Shown in pieces: positions 36,315 to 45,554 of a stretch of 64,000 bases of DNA. A program made the position numbers and the translations under genes. Below the pieces are notes generated by a model that searched no databases, had not been told where the DNA came from, and saw only the letters and a list, made by a program, of their open reading frames with translations. Source of the stretch: Lysobacterales bacterium (GTDB lineage: Bacteria > Pseudomonadota > Gammaproteobacteria > Xanthomonadales > UBA2363); NCBI GenBank assembly GCA_019634735.1, contig JAHCAT010000001.1, forward strand, positions 434,001 through 498,000, read 5' to 3'. The stretch's first letter is position 1, and each line of letters starts with the position of its first letter.

Positions 36315-36812
36315 ATGGTCAGCAAGGCGGCAAAGGGCAAGGACCAGGGCGGCGGCGCGACCATCGCGCTGAACAAGCGCGCCCGGCACGAATACTTCAT
36401 CGAAGAACGCTATGAAGCCGGCATCGCCCTGCAAGGCTGGGAGGTGAAGAGCCTGCGCGCCGGACGGATCAATTTCGGCGACAGCTATGCCCTGGTACGG
36501 AACGGCGAACTGTTCCTGTTCGGCGCGCAGATCACGCCATTGAGCACCGTGTCGACACACGTCCTGGCCGAACCGATGCGGACCCGCAAACTGCTGCTGC
36601 ACCGCAACCAGATCGATGCCCTGATCGGGGCCATCGAACGCAAGGGCTACACCCTGGTGCCGACGGCGATGTACTGGAAAGCGGGCCGCGCCAAGGTCGA
36701 GCTCGGCCTGGCACGCGGCAAGCAGGCCCACGACAAGCGCGAAACCGAAAAGGAACGCGACTGGCAGCGCGAGAAGCAGCGTGTGATGCGGATGGGCAAC
36801 AAGGCGGCCTGA
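36315..36812 (+). CDS. smpB: SsrA-binding protein SmpB
   Basis: 165 residues: [44 protein letters not shown] and the basic tail [19 protein letters not shown]. It binds tmRNA in ribosome rescue. ATG at 36315 follows GGCGGAG. The tmRNA gene itself was not found next to it. It is divergent from ratA, a common gammaproteobacterial neighbour. Confidence 0.97.
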   Translation: MVSKAAKGKDQGGGATIALNKRARHEYFIEERYEAGIALQGWEVKSLRAGRINFGDSYALVRNGELFLFGAQITPLSTVSTHVLAEPMRTRKLLLHRNQIDALIGAIERKGYTLVPTAMYWKAGRAKVELGLARGKQAHDKRETEKERDWQREKQRVMRMGNKAA

Positions 36813-37016
36813 GCGCTGACCTGCCGCACCCCTGCTCTCCCGCTTTCACCCGGGTCGCACGCACTTGTGTGCGCACCATCGCGCAACTGGCGACACACAT
36901 GTGAGAGCGGTCACGGCAGCGGAACGGGGGGATGGCTAGATTATCCACATCGATCCGGGTAGCCCGCTTGCCGGGTCGAGCGGATCGCTGGTCCGCCTCC
37001 CCGCGGGGTTCCTGGA

Positions 37017-37619
37017 ATGGTCGCCATGGCCCGGACAGCCCTCCCCCTGCTGGCCCTCGCCTTTACCCTGCTGGTCTGCGCGGGCGCCTCCCACGCCCAG
37101 GGCCAGCGGCTGTACAAGTGGGTGGACGACCAGGGCAACGTCCACTACAGCGACCGGGTAGAGTCCACGCCGCCCGCTGCCGGCGTACAGCGCATCAATT
37201 CCCACGGCATCGCGGTCGACACGCGCCACAGCGCCCTGCCCCGCAACGCCGAGGAGGCCCGGCTGCAGGCACAGGCCCGCCGGATCGCCCTGCGCGACGC
37301 GGCCCTGCTCGCGAACTATCCCGACGAGATCGATCTGCTCCGCGCCCACGACGAGGTCCGCGCCGGCCTGGACGCCTCGCTGGCTTCGACCCGCACCAAT
37401 ATCGAGCGTCTGCAGGCCGAAATCGCCCAGCGCCAGGCCCTCTCGCAGGCGACACCGGATGGCTCGGGCCGCGCCGATTCCCTGCTGGACTCCCTGCGCA
37501 GTCAGCTTGAGTCCGAGCAACGCGCCCTCGAAGCGCTGCGGGTCAGGCGCTTCGAGCTGCATGAACGGCAGAACGAGGAGCTGGACCGCTACCGCGATCT
37601 CACCGCACAGCCCAGCTGA
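37017..37619 (+). CDS. Exported DUF4124 protein
   Basis: 200 residues with a signal peptide (ALPLLALAFTLLVCAGASHAQ, cut near residue 28) followed directly by the DUF4124 core LYKWVDDQGNVHYSDRVE and then a long helical, coiled-coil-like part rich in Arg/Glu/Leu (DEVRAGLDASLASTRTNIER, LRSQLESEQRALEALRVRR). DUF4124 is common in periplasmic proteins of Xanthomonadales; function unknown. A second ATG three codons on (37026) is an equally possible start. Confidence 0.85.
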   Translation: MVAMARTALPLLALAFTLLVCAGASHAQGQRLYKWVDDQGNVHYSDRVESTPPAAGVQRINSHGIAVDTRHSALPRNAEEARLQAQARRIALRDAALLANYPDEIDLLRAHDEVRAGLDASLASTRTNIERLQAEIAQRQALSQATPDGSGRADSLLDSLRSQLESEQRALEALRVRRFELHERQNEELDRYRDLTAQPS

Positions 37620-38437
37620 TACCGCGCAGGATCTCCCTTCCGGCCGACGCGCGGGAGGACTGCGATCGGGTCTTCGTGCTCGTTCAGGCCCCGCCCCGCC
37701 GAGGGCGGTGGCTCACGGTCCGATCGAACAAGGTCTCGGCTTCCGCACCCTCGCCGTGTCTGGTCAGGGCGCTTCGAAGGGCCAGGGGTGGCCCAACCGG
37801 GCACCGGAAAGGCAGCGTCGACCCGGTTGGCTCTGCGGCATGTAGGGCACCGAGGCGTAACAGCCCGACGGCAAACGGAGGCCGGTCACATCGTGTCGGG
37901 GGGTCCGGTTTCCCGGCCTGGAGGGTTCATGAGGAGGCGTAGCCAGGTCGGCTGGACAGCCTCGTCGTGCGTGCGGCGAACCACTAGGCAGAGACGGCGT
38001 CGTCGACACCCCGCCGAAGGATCCAACGGGTGCGGTCGCAACCGCGGCACCGCGATCGGCGGCCACTGTGGCGGCGTGCGCAGGTATCCGGCAGGGGACT
38101 GGCGCAAGTCCCGGCCTTGCGCAGTCCGGGAAGGCCGCGTCTCCAGGAACGGCCGGCCTGCGCCGTCACGCCAGGGAGCGTTCGAAGGCCTCATCGGGAC
38201 CCGGCGCGTGAGACCTGAGGGACGCGCATTCGCCAGGGAAAGGCGCATCCTTGCGCGCGCGTGCATCCATTCGGACTTCAGGACCAGGCAGGCCATCGCC
38301 TCGACCTGGCCCGCTGCCCCTCGGGTGGAGAGGCGCGCATCCGGTCCGGCTGCCGAGAACCCCAAGAGCCTGGCAACCCGGCACCCGTCACGTGTCCGTG
38401 GCCGACGGCCGGAAGAGCCGCCTGCCGGGAGGGTGAA
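37620..38437. other. 818-base convergent gap without a supported gene
   Basis: It lies between the ends of the DUF4124 gene (+) and the degenerate GGDEF gene (-). Open frames exist on both strands (for example plus 37788-38462 and minus 37886-38365) but read as low-complexity Arg/Pro/Gly strings with no recognisable fold. A strong hairpin sits at 38097-38126: eleven pairs, GACTG-CGCAAG against CTTGCG-CAGTC, with one bulged G and a seven-base loop. Another possible stem is GCGCGT/ACGCGC near 38204-38227. It may contain an untranslated RNA or decayed sequence. Confidence 0.45.
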
Positions 38438-38983
38438 TCAGAGGTCGACCACTTCGATGTGACCGCTGTCCTGCAGGCTGGCCAACTCGCAAGCCAGTCG
38501 CACGGTCCGCATCGACAGGCGCCCATCGTCGCGATCGGGCCGGGCGATGCCGGCCCACGCGGAGGCGCTCTTTCCGGCCAGGGCGGGCTCGAGCTCGACC
38601 AGGCGGAGCAACAGGACGACCCGGCCCCGGGCCTGCGCCGCGTCGCAACCTGCGAAGCAAAGCGCGAACTCGTCCGGCGACATCTCCACGCAGAAGTCCG
38701 GACTGCGGACTGCCCTGCGCATACGCTCGGCGACACGGTTCCGGACCACGGTGGTGGTGGCCTCGGACAGACCGGCCGGCCACTGGATCCGGATCATGCA
38801 GGCGGCACTGGCCTGGCCATCCGCCGACTTGCCGAACTCGGCCAGCGCGGCGACCAGCGCCGGTGGATCGGGCAGCAGACCACGCCGCTCCTCAGCAGCG
38901 GCATCCTCCTGGCGCGTGTCCATGACCTCGCCCGGCTCGAACAGGACGAACTCGAGGCCACCGTAACCGTCGCTGGTATCCAT
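38438..38983 (-). CDS. Degenerate GGDEF-like protein
   Basis: 181 residues. After about 60 unconserved residues, the region from ACMIRIQWPAG to the end follows the diguanylate cyclase pattern (NRVAERMRRAVRSPDFCVE then MSPDEFALCFAGCDAAQARGRV), but the active site GGDEF is replaced by SPDEF (102-106) and no I-site RxxD is evident in the usual place. It is thus probably inactive as a cyclase and could bind c-di-GMP or protein partners, or be decaying. It is the last gene in the minus-strand run from ndk. Confidence 0.65.
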   Translation of the reverse strand: MDTSDGYGGLEFVLFEPGEVMDTRQEDAAAEERRGLLPDPPALVAALAEFGKSADGQASAACMIRIQWPAGLSEATTTVVRNRVAERMRRAVRSPDFCVEMSPDEFALCFAGCDAAQARGRVVLLLRLVELEPALAGKSASAWAGIARPDRDDGRLSMRTVRLACELASLQDSGHIEVVDL

Positions 38984-39057
38984 GCTGCGCCACCTCCTCC
39001 ACGGGATGGACGCAGGCTAGCAGCGGGGAGCCACGGAAATGCCAACCAGATCACGCT

Positions 39058-39945
39058 TTAACAGTTGTTTGCAGTTGTTTGCACTGCGTGACAATTCGCG
39101 GTGGCGTTTGCCGCCTCCAGAGTGTTCTGCATGAGCATGGCAACGGTCATCGGCCCCACCCCGCCCGGCACGGGGGTGATCCATGCAGCCCGCTGGGCGG
39201 CGACCTCGTAGTCGACATCCCCAGCAAGGGTGCCGTCCGCCAGCCGATTGATACCGACGTCGATGACGATCGCACCCGGCCTGATCCATTCGCCCCGGAC
39301 GATGCCGGGACGGCCCACCGCCACCACCAGCAGGTCGGCCTCGCCGACATGGCGCCTGAGATCCTGGGTGAATCGGTGGCAGCAGGTCACCGTGGCGCCG
39401 GCAAGCAGGAGTTCCAGCACCATGGGCCGGCCGACATGGTTGGACGCCCCTACGACGACGGCATGCTGTCCGTAAAAGGGCGCACCGGCATGACGAAGCA
39501 GGTGGATGACCCCCTTGGGCGTGCAGGGGCGCAGACCGGGCTGGCGAAGCACCAGCAGACCCATGTTCTGGGCGTGGAAGCCGTCGACGTCCTTGGCCGG
39601 ATCGATGCGCTGGATCAGCTCGGCAGGGTCGATGTGGGGCGGCATCGGCAGCTGCACCAGGATACCGTCGATATCGCGGTCGGCGTTGAGCCGGTCGACC
39701 AGTGCGAGCAGGTCGGCCGCAGCGACATCCGCCGGAAGGTCGAAGTCCAGCGCACGGATGCCGGCCCGCTCGGCGGCATTGCGCTTGTTGCGCACGTAGA
39801 CGGCCGACGCCGGATCGTTGCCGACAAGGATCACGGCCAGCGCGGGCGCACGCCGGCCGCGCTGTCGTCGAGCCTCGACCTCCGCCCGGATTCGCACCAG
39901 GTGTTGCTCGGCCAGACCGCGGCCGTCGAGGATATGTGCAGGCAT
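39058..39945 (-). CDS. folD: Bifunctional methylenetetrahydrofolate dehydrogenase/cyclohydrolase
   Basis: 295 residues. Folate one-carbon interconversion enzyme of the cytoplasm. Motifs: [14 protein letters not shown] with Y50 and catalytic K54, [50 protein letters not shown] and [19 protein letters not shown]. The serine usual in the VGRS site is N/H here (GASNHVGRP), a small deviation. The end ([10 protein letters not shown]) extends slightly beyond the family. Confidence 0.96.
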   Translation of the reverse strand: MPAHILDGRGLAEQHLVRIRAEVEARRQRGRRAPALAVILVGNDPASAVYVRNKRNAAERAGIRALDFDLPADVAAADLLALVDRLNADRDIDGILVQLPMPPHIDPAELIQRIDPAKDVDGFHAQNMGLLVLRQPGLRPCTPKGVIHLLRHAGAPFYGQHAVVVGASNHVGRPMVLELLLAGATVTCCHRFTQDLRRHVGEADLLVVAVGRPGIVRGEWIRPGAIVIDVGINRLADGTLAGDVDYEVAAQRAAWITPVPGGVGPMTVAMLMQNTLEAANATANCHAVQTTANNC

Positions 39946-40021
39946 GTCTGATCGCGCTTGTCCGGGGGATGTCGCGAATTATCCGCCGCCGCGGCGGCCC
40001 CTGCACCCACCGGTCGACGGA

Positions 40022-41095
40022 TCACCCGCTCCGGCAGCCAGGGCAGGCAGGATCGCGGTCCAGCCGCAGCTCGTGCATCCGCATCGCCAGCGCGTCGTAG
40101 ACCAGCAGGCGGCCAAGCAGCGGCTCGCCCAGGCCAAGCAGCCACTTGAGCGCCTCGGTGGCCTGCAGGACGCCGACGGCACCGGGCAGCACGCCGAACA
40201 CGCCGGCCTCCGAACAGTCCGGCGCCGCGCCGGCCGGGGGCGGTTCCGGGAACAGGCACCGGTAACAGGGTCCCCTGCCGGGAACGAAAAGGCTGACCTG
40301 GCCCTGGAAACGTTGCACCGCACCGTAGATCCAGGGCGTACCGGTCGCCAGCGCAGTGGCGTTCACCAGGAACCGGGTGGGAAAGTTGTCGGCGCCGTCG
40401 ATCACCAGGTCATGGCCGGCAAACAGCTCCCGGGCGTTGCCCTGGACCAGTCGCTCGGCGATCGCATCGACGGTGATGCCGGGATTCAACGCCAGCAGGC
40501 GCTGCCTGGCCGAAGCGACCTTGGCGGTCCCTACCGCGGCATCGGAATGCAGGATCTGCCGCTGCAGGTTGCTGCGCTCGACGCGGTCGTCATCGACCAC
40601 CGTGAGCCTGCCGACCCCTGCCGCCGCCAGGTACAGGGCGGCCGGCGAACCCAGGCCACCGGCCCCGACCAGCAGTACGCGGCTGGAAAGCAGGCGGGCC
40701 TGGCCCGCGGCGCCGATGCCGGGCAGGCGCAGGTGCCGGTCGTAGCGTTCCAGCGCATCGGCATCCAGGCCATGTCCGTCGGCGATCGGCAGCCCGGCCC
40801 TGGCCCATGCCGAGACCCCCCCACGGACCGACAGGGCGGTCAATCCCGCCGCCTGAAGGCGTTGTGCCCAATGCAGCGATCGCACCCCACTGGCGCAGAT
40901 CAGCAGCACGGTGCGTCCCGGTGGCGGCCGCAGATCGGCCGCCTCGACGACCAGGCCGCTGGCGGGCAACGCCCTGCTGCGGCCCGGTCGGCCCGCGGGC
41001 CATTCGGAGGGCTCCCGGAGGTCCACCAGGAGGTCGCCCTCGAGGATCCGGGGCCAGGCGTCGCGGGGTTCGATCTCCAGCGGATTGCCGGTCAC
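40022..41095 (-). CDS. moeB: Rhodanese-MoeB fusion, molybdopterin-synthase/ThiS-type adenylyltransferase
   Basis: 357 residues. Residues 1-110 are a rhodanese domain with active-site C67 (LLICASGVRS); residues 115-357 are the ThiF/MoeB E1-like domain with GAGGLGS (144-150), DDDRVERSNLQRQ, two zinc CxxC pairs (277-280 and 351-354) and C294. It adenylates the C-terminus of a MoaD- or ThiS-like carrier and, with rhodanese fused, may also supply sulfur. No moaD, moaE or thiS lies nearby. The start codon is GTG. Confidence 0.92.
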   Translation of the reverse strand: MTGNPLEIEPRDAWPRILEGDLLVDLREPSEWPAGRPGRSRALPASGLVVEAADLRPPPGRTVLLICASGVRSLHWAQRLQAAGLTALSVRGGVSAWARAGLPIADGHGLDADALERYDRHLRLPGIGAAGQARLLSSRVLLVGAGGLGSPAALYLAAAGVGRLTVVDDDRVERSNLQRQILHSDAAVGTAKVASARQRLLALNPGITVDAIAERLVQGNARELFAGHDLVIDGADNFPTRFLVNATALATGTPWIYGAVQRFQGQVSLFVPGRGPCYRCLFPEPPPAGAAPDCSEAGVFGVLPGAVGVLQATEALKWLLGLGEPLLGRLLVYDALAMRMHELRLDRDPACPGCRSG

Positions 41096-41104
41096 GCGGC
41101 TGCC

Positions 41105-42520
41105 TCAGCGACGACGGACGTGGCGCATGAGGCGCTGGCGGCTGCGCTTCTGCCGCTCGCTCAGGACGTTCTTGCGCCCGGCGAAGGGATTGTCGCCCTC
41201 GCGGAAGTCGAGCCGGATCGGCGTGCCGACGAGTCGGTAATGCTGGCGTACGAAGTTCTCGAGATAACGCTTGTAGCTGTCCGGGAGGGTCGAAAGCCGG
41301 TTGCCATGCAGGACCAGACGGGGCGGCAGGCGCCCTCCCTGGTGGGCGTAACGCAGTTTCGCCGTGCGGCCCTGCACCAGGGGCGGCTGATGTCCCTGGA
41401 ACGCGAGCGCAAGGCTCTCGGTCAGCTCGTGCGTCGCGAACTCCCGCGTCGCCGAGGTCCACGCCCGACCGATCGCCGCCATCAGTTCGCGCAGTCCGGA
41501 TCCATGCCGGGCGGAGATGAAGACAGTTTCCGCCCAGTCGACGAACTGCAGCTTGCGCGTCAGGTTGTACTGGACCGATGCGCGCTGGTCGGCGTCCAGG
41601 CCATCCCACTTGTTGACCACCACCACCAGGGCGCGGCCAGCGTCGAGCGCATGGCCCAGGACGGTGGCATCCTGGTCGGTGACGCCCTCGCTCGCGTCGA
41701 TCAGGACCAGCGCCAACTGGGCGTTCTCGAGCGACTGCAGGGTCTTGATTACGCTGAACTTCTCTACCGCGTCCTCGACTCTGCCCTTGCGCCGGATGCC
41801 CGCGGTGTCGATCAGCAGATAGCGCCGGCCATCGCGCTCGAAGGGCAGCGCGATGGCATCCCGGGTGGTGCCGGGTTCGGGGCTTGCGACCACGCGCTCC
41901 TCGCCGAGCAGCCGGTTGACAAGGGTCGACTTGCCGACATTGGGCCGGCCGACCACGGCGATCCGGATGCGGTCGGCATCCTCGTCTGCGGCGGCAGGCT
42001 CCATTGCCCGAGGCAGCGCCCCGACGATCGTTTCGCCCAGACCCGCAACGCCCCTGTTGTGCGCTGCGGAAAGCAGCAGCGGCTCGCCCAGGCCCAGTTC
42101 CGCGAATTCGGCGCCGGCGATGGCCTCGTCGAGACCGTCGGTCTTGTTGACCGCCAGCAGCATCCGCTTGCCGGAGCGGCGCAGTGCCGCCGCGATCTCC
42201 CGGTCGTAGGCGGCCAAGCCCTCGCGCGCGTCGACCACGAAGACCACCAGGTCGGCCTCGACGATCGCGGCCTCCGCCTGGCGCGCGGCGAGGCGGGGCA
42301 ACTCGTGCTCGAACTCGCTCAGGCCACCGGTGTCGACCAGCAGGAAAGGCCGGGCGAAGGTCCGGCAGACCCCGTGGTGGCGATCGCGTGTGACACCCGG
42401 CCGATCATGGACGATGGCATCACGAGTGCGCGTCAGTGCGTTGAAAAGCGTCGATTTTCCGACGTTCGGGCGTCCGACGAGGGCGACTACCGGCAAGGTA
42501 CCCGGGATGGCCGCGGCCAC
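41105..42520 (-). CDS. der: Ribosome biogenesis GTPase Der (EngA)
   Basis: Two tandem G domains (GRPNVGKSTLFNAL with DTGGLSEFE; GRPNVGKSTLVNRL with DTAGIRRKG; NKTDG and NKWDG) and a C-terminal KH-like domain ending KNVLSERQKRSRQRLMRHVRRR. It acts in 50S assembly. No ATG fits: the GTG at 42520, with GGCGGA upstream, gives 471 residues; a TTG at 42496 would start PVVALVG exactly where many homologues begin. bamB ends five bases upstream. Confidence 0.96.
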   Translation of the reverse strand: MAAAIPGTLPVVALVGRPNVGKSTLFNALTRTRDAIVHDRPGVTRDRHHGVCRTFARPFLLVDTGGLSEFEHELPRLAARQAEAAIVEADLVVFVVDAREGLAAYDREIAAALRRSGKRMLLAVNKTDGLDEAIAGAEFAELGLGEPLLLSAAHNRGVAGLGETIVGALPRAMEPAAADEDADRIRIAVVGRPNVGKSTLVNRLLGEERVVASPEPGTTRDAIALPFERDGRRYLLIDTAGIRRKGRVEDAVEKFSVIKTLQSLENAQLALVLIDASEGVTDQDATVLGHALDAGRALVVVVNKWDGLDADQRASVQYNLTRKLQFVDWAETVFISARHGSGLRELMAAIGRAWTSATREFATHELTESLALAFQGHQPPLVQGRTAKLRYAHQGGRLPPRLVLHGNRLSTLPDSYKRYLENFVRQHYRLVGTPIRLDFREGDNPFAGRKNVLSERQKRSRQRLMRHVRRR

Positions 42521-42524
42521 AGGC

Positions 42525-43667
42525 TCATCCGCCCACGCGATAGGCGGCGAGCGTTCCGTTGCTGGCCAGCACCCAAACGACGTCGCCCGAGGCAATTGGC
42601 GCCACGGTGACCGGGGCGCGGGCGATGCGCTCGCGCGCCACCAGGCGCCCGTCCATCGGGTCCAGCCAGTGCAGCCAGCCATCGAAATCCGCCACCACGA
42701 CCTTGCCACCAACGACGGCCGGGCTGCTCAGCCAGCGATACTCCAGGGCATCCTGGCTCCAGATCATCCCGCCACCGACCTCGTCGACGGCCTGGACACG
42801 ACCGTCGGCATCGCTGACGAACAGGTGTTCGCCGAGCGCCACGCCGCCTGCCGAGGACAGGTCGCGGGCCCAACGCGGCTGCCCGGTGGCGACATCGATC
42901 GCCATGACCTGACCGCGATAGCCGACCGTGTAGAGGAGGCCGTCGACGACCTGCAGCCGGCCATCGACATCGGCGAGCCGCTCCAGGTCGCTGCGGCCGT
43001 CGGCATTGCCGACCTGGACCTGCCAGACGGTCGCGCCGTCCTCGGTCCGCAAGGCGAGCACCCGGCCGTCATCGAAGCCGACCAGCAGGTAGCCGCGATC
43101 ATGGACCAGCGCGGCATTGCCGCGCAGGCTGAGCGCCGGGACCTCGAATTCCTGCAGCCAGGCGCGGCGTCCGTCGACCAGATCGAAGGCCTGGATGCGG
43201 CCATCATGGCTGCGCACGAACACCCGGCCGTCGGCCACCGCCGGGGCAGCCACCACCTCGGCAAGCAGGCGGGCGGAGAATCGCTCCGCACCGGACTGCG
43301 CGTCGAGCACCACGATCCTGCCGTCCAGGGTCCCGACGGCGATCACGCCCTCGCCGATGCCCGGCGGGCTGGCGATGGGCAGGCCGGTACGGTGACGCGC
43401 CACTTCCGCGCCCGAGGCGGCGTCGAGGATGAACACGTCTCCGCGCGTATTGACGGCGTAGATGCGTCCGTCCACCAGGACCGGTGCCAGCCGCAGACCC
43501 GGCTTGGCACCGACGTCGCCCAGGCTCCGACTCCACAGCCGGCTGACCGGAACCGTCGCGTCGAACTTCTCAAGTTCGCGGGGCGGGCGGATGTTCTCGC
43601 GCTTGGACGTCGAGCAGGCGACGGTGAGCAGCAGGACGGCCAGGGTGGCCAGCAGGCGCAACGTCAT
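42525..43667 (-). CDS. bamB: Outer membrane assembly lipoprotein BamB
   Basis: 380-residue beta-propeller lipoprotein: signal MTLRLLATLAVLLLTVAC, then repeated PQQ-like blades (GDVFILDAASGAEVAR, DGRIVVLDAQSGAE, GRIQAFDLVDGRRAW, GQVMAIDVATGQPRWARD). It is part of the BAM complex with BamE. The ATG overlaps the yfgM stop (ATGA), and der follows, the standard yfgM-bamB-der order. Confidence 0.96.
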   Translation of the reverse strand: MTLRLLATLAVLLLTVACSTSKRENIRPPRELEKFDATVPVSRLWSRSLGDVGAKPGLRLAPVLVDGRIYAVNTRGDVFILDAASGAEVARHRTGLPIASPPGIGEGVIAVGTLDGRIVVLDAQSGAERFSARLLAEVVAAPAVADGRVFVRSHDGRIQAFDLVDGRRAWLQEFEVPALSLRGNAALVHDRGYLLVGFDDGRVLALRTEDGATVWQVQVGNADGRSDLERLADVDGRLQVVDGLLYTVGYRGQVMAIDVATGQPRWARDLSSAGGVALGEHLFVSDADGRVQAVDEVGGGMIWSQDALEYRWLSSPAVVGGKVVVADFDGWLHWLDPMDGRLVARERIARAPVTVAPIASGDVVWVLASNGTLAAYRVGG

Positions 43668-44284
43668 GCCTCGTCTCCGACTTCGCCGTATTCGGCCAGC
43701 TTGATGGCCAGGCCGCCAGCGTCGAGCGCGCCCGCCTCTCGGGCGGCGACGTAGGCGGCGCGCGCCTCCTCATGACGGCCCAGGGCCGCCAGCAGGTCGC
43801 CTCGAAGCTCCTCACGCTCGGCCGTGAATCCTGCCGCCCGGGCGCCCTCCAGACTTGCCAGCGCCAACTCGGCCTGGCCAGCCGCCCATTGCAGGCGCGC
43901 CAGGCGCAGCAAGGCGAGTGTCTTGAGCGACTCGTCGCGGGCATTGTCGCGCGCCCAGGCGAGCGCCTCCGTCGCAGCCGCCTGGTTGCCGGCCTCCAGG
44001 TGTCTTTGCGCCTGCTCGAATGCCGCCAGCACGGCGAACCCGTTTCGGGTGAAGTCGCTGCGCAGCTGGACAAGGGCCGGCGCATCGGCGCTGTTGTCGA
44101 CCGTGCGCGCCTGCTCGAACAGTGCGGCGGCGGTATGCGCCTTGCGGGCCGTGTGGTTCTGCCACTGGTGGTAGCCGACGATCGCGCCCAGGCCGATCAC
44201 GATGCCCCCGAGAATGGCCGATGCGTTGTCCTTCAACCACGAGCGGACGCGCTCGCTCTGCTCGTGCTGGTCGTAAATGTCCAT
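43664..44284 (-). CDS. yfgM: YfgM-like TPR membrane protein (SecYEG ancillary subunit)
   Basis: 206 residues: short cytoplasmic end (MDIYDQHEQSERVRSWLKDN), one membrane span (ASAILGGIVIGLGAIVGYHQW) and periplasmic TPR-type helices (AALFEQARTVD, LRLARLQWAAGQAELALASLEGA). In E. coli YfgM contacts the Sec translocon and periplasmic chaperones. ATG at 44284; the upstream alternative start at 44323 adds 13 unconserved residues. Confidence 0.92.
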   Translation of the reverse strand: MDIYDQHEQSERVRSWLKDNASAILGGIVIGLGAIVGYHQWQNHTARKAHTAAALFEQARTVDNSADAPALVQLRSDFTRNGFAVLAAFEQAQRHLEAGNQAAATEALAWARDNARDESLKTLALLRLARLQWAAGQAELALASLEGARAAGFTAEREELRGDLLAALGRHEEARAAYVAAREAGALDAGGLAIKLAEYGEVGDEA

Positions 44285-44608
44285 TGCGGTTCCGTTGGCT
44301 GGTGCGGAGCTCGGCGGGCCCATTCCTGACCCGTCGACAAGCCCCGCAGCTTACCAGTAGCGGACGGCATCGCCCAAGCCCGCACGGCCCCCCGACGCCC
44401 TTGCGATCCCGCGCCCCGGTCCCGCGCCGCCGGGCCCGAGCCGGCATCGGCGACGCCCGCGCAGGTGCCCTGGCCTCTCATCCGGGCCGCCAGCGTGCCA
44501 GGCGGGCCTCCGAAGCGGCCTTCTGGCCAGGTTCCCCATGTCGCCGCCTCGTCGTCTCCCCGCATCCTCGGGTGCCTGCCGGATTGCGGCGGGCGCCCGG
44601 CCCCTGCT
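44285..44608. other. Intergenic gap where ispG/hisS are often found
   Basis: 324 bases between rodZ and yfgM on the minus strand with no supported gene. In many gammaproteobacteria ispG and hisS stand between rodZ and yfgM; neither is here, and I see no recognisable remnant of either protein in any frame. Confidence 0.55.
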
Positions 44609-45490
44609 TCAATCGTTGCTGAACACCTCGATACGCACCACATCGTTGGTGCTGCGGTGCTCGGCGAGTTCCAGGGCCTCGCCATTGGCGATCAGGCGGG
44701 CGGTCCGACTGTTGCCGATCGTGAAGGCAAGCGGACCGTCGCTGCGGAAGCGCCACTGCCCGGGGCGCATCAGGGCCTGGTGCACCCGGCGCCCGCGGCC
44801 ATCGGTCACCTCCACCCAGCTGTCGCCGCCCAACTCCAGAACCGCCTCGTGCGGCCCCGCGCCGGCGACCAGGTCGGCCGGTGCGGCCAGCTGCGGCAAC
44901 GTTGCCACGGGCGCAGGCGGCGGCCCCTCGAGTGGCAGCGCGACCAGAGAGGCCCGCATCATTTCGGTCCCCTGCGGCAGTTCGGCGGTTCCCGGCGCCT
45001 CCGAGGGTTTCTCGGTCGGCTCGTCGGCGGCCAACTCGGCTGCGCTGATCTGCAGGTCGAAACTGCGCGCCGCGGTGAGCTCCTGGCCGAGCCGGCCGGA
45101 TGCCGCCCACCACACGACCGGCAACGCGATCAGGGCAGTGAGTGCGATGTAGCTGGCCGGGCGGACGACGCGGTCCAGCATGTACTGCCCGCGGGGCTGC
45201 ACGCCGGTGGCGACCAGCTCCGGCTCCCTGCCGGCGTCCTGGGCCAGCGCCGTTGCGACCTCGTCCTCGGCGACGCCGACCAGGCGCGCGAAGCTGCGCA
45301 GATAGCCGCGACGGTAGATGGGCGCACCCAGGCCGTCGAAATCGCCGGCCTCGACCCGCTCGATCACCCGCGCCGGCAGGCGCAGTTGCGCGCCGACCTC
45401 TTCCACCGACCAGCCCATGCGCTCGCGCGCCTGACGCAACCGGTCCGCCAGTTCCATGTCCTGTCCCCCGGAAAGTCCAATGCTGTTCAT
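44609..45490 (-). CDS. rodZ: RodZ-like helix-turn-helix membrane protein
   Basis: 293 residues. Cytoplasmic HTH (LADRLRQARERMGWSVEEV, LRLPARVIERVEAGDF), the RRGYLRSFARLVGV segment, one membrane span (ASYIALTALIALPVVWWAA), a Pro/Ala linker and a C-terminal DUF4115 domain (DSWVEVTDGRGRRVHQALMRPGQ). RodZ links MreB to the cell-wall elongation machinery. ATG at 45490 or at 45457 (the latter with a GGGGGA Shine-Dalgarno) are both possible starts. Confidence 0.9.
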   Translation of the reverse strand: MNSIGLSGGQDMELADRLRQARERMGWSVEEVGAQLRLPARVIERVEAGDFDGLGAPIYRRGYLRSFARLVGVAEDEVATALAQDAGREPELVATGVQPRGQYMLDRVVRPASYIALTALIALPVVWWAASGRLGQELTAARSFDLQISAAELAADEPTEKPSEAPGTAELPQGTEMMRASLVALPLEGPPPAPVATLPQLAAPADLVAGAGPHEAVLELGGDSWVEVTDGRGRRVHQALMRPGQWRFRSDGPLAFTIGNSRTARLIANGEALELAEHRSTNDVVRIEVFSND

Positions 45491-45554
45491 CGACCCGTGA
45501 CCTGGTCTTGTTCGTTGATGTCGCCCCGGCGCCTACAACCCGGCGCCGGCCTTT

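Noticed and set aside
36813..37016. A tmRNA gene next to smpB
   Set aside because: No tRNA-Ala-like ends or tag reading frame were seen here or nearby.
38062..38138. GCCACTG and GGGAAGG fragments resembling a cobalamin riboswitch
   Set aside because: The spacing is too long, there is no B12 box, and no plus-strand gene follows for 10 kb.
37788..38462. 224-residue plus-strand frame in the convergent gap
   Set aside because: No fold, domain or Shine-Dalgarno; its end runs into the antisense of the GGDEF-like gene.
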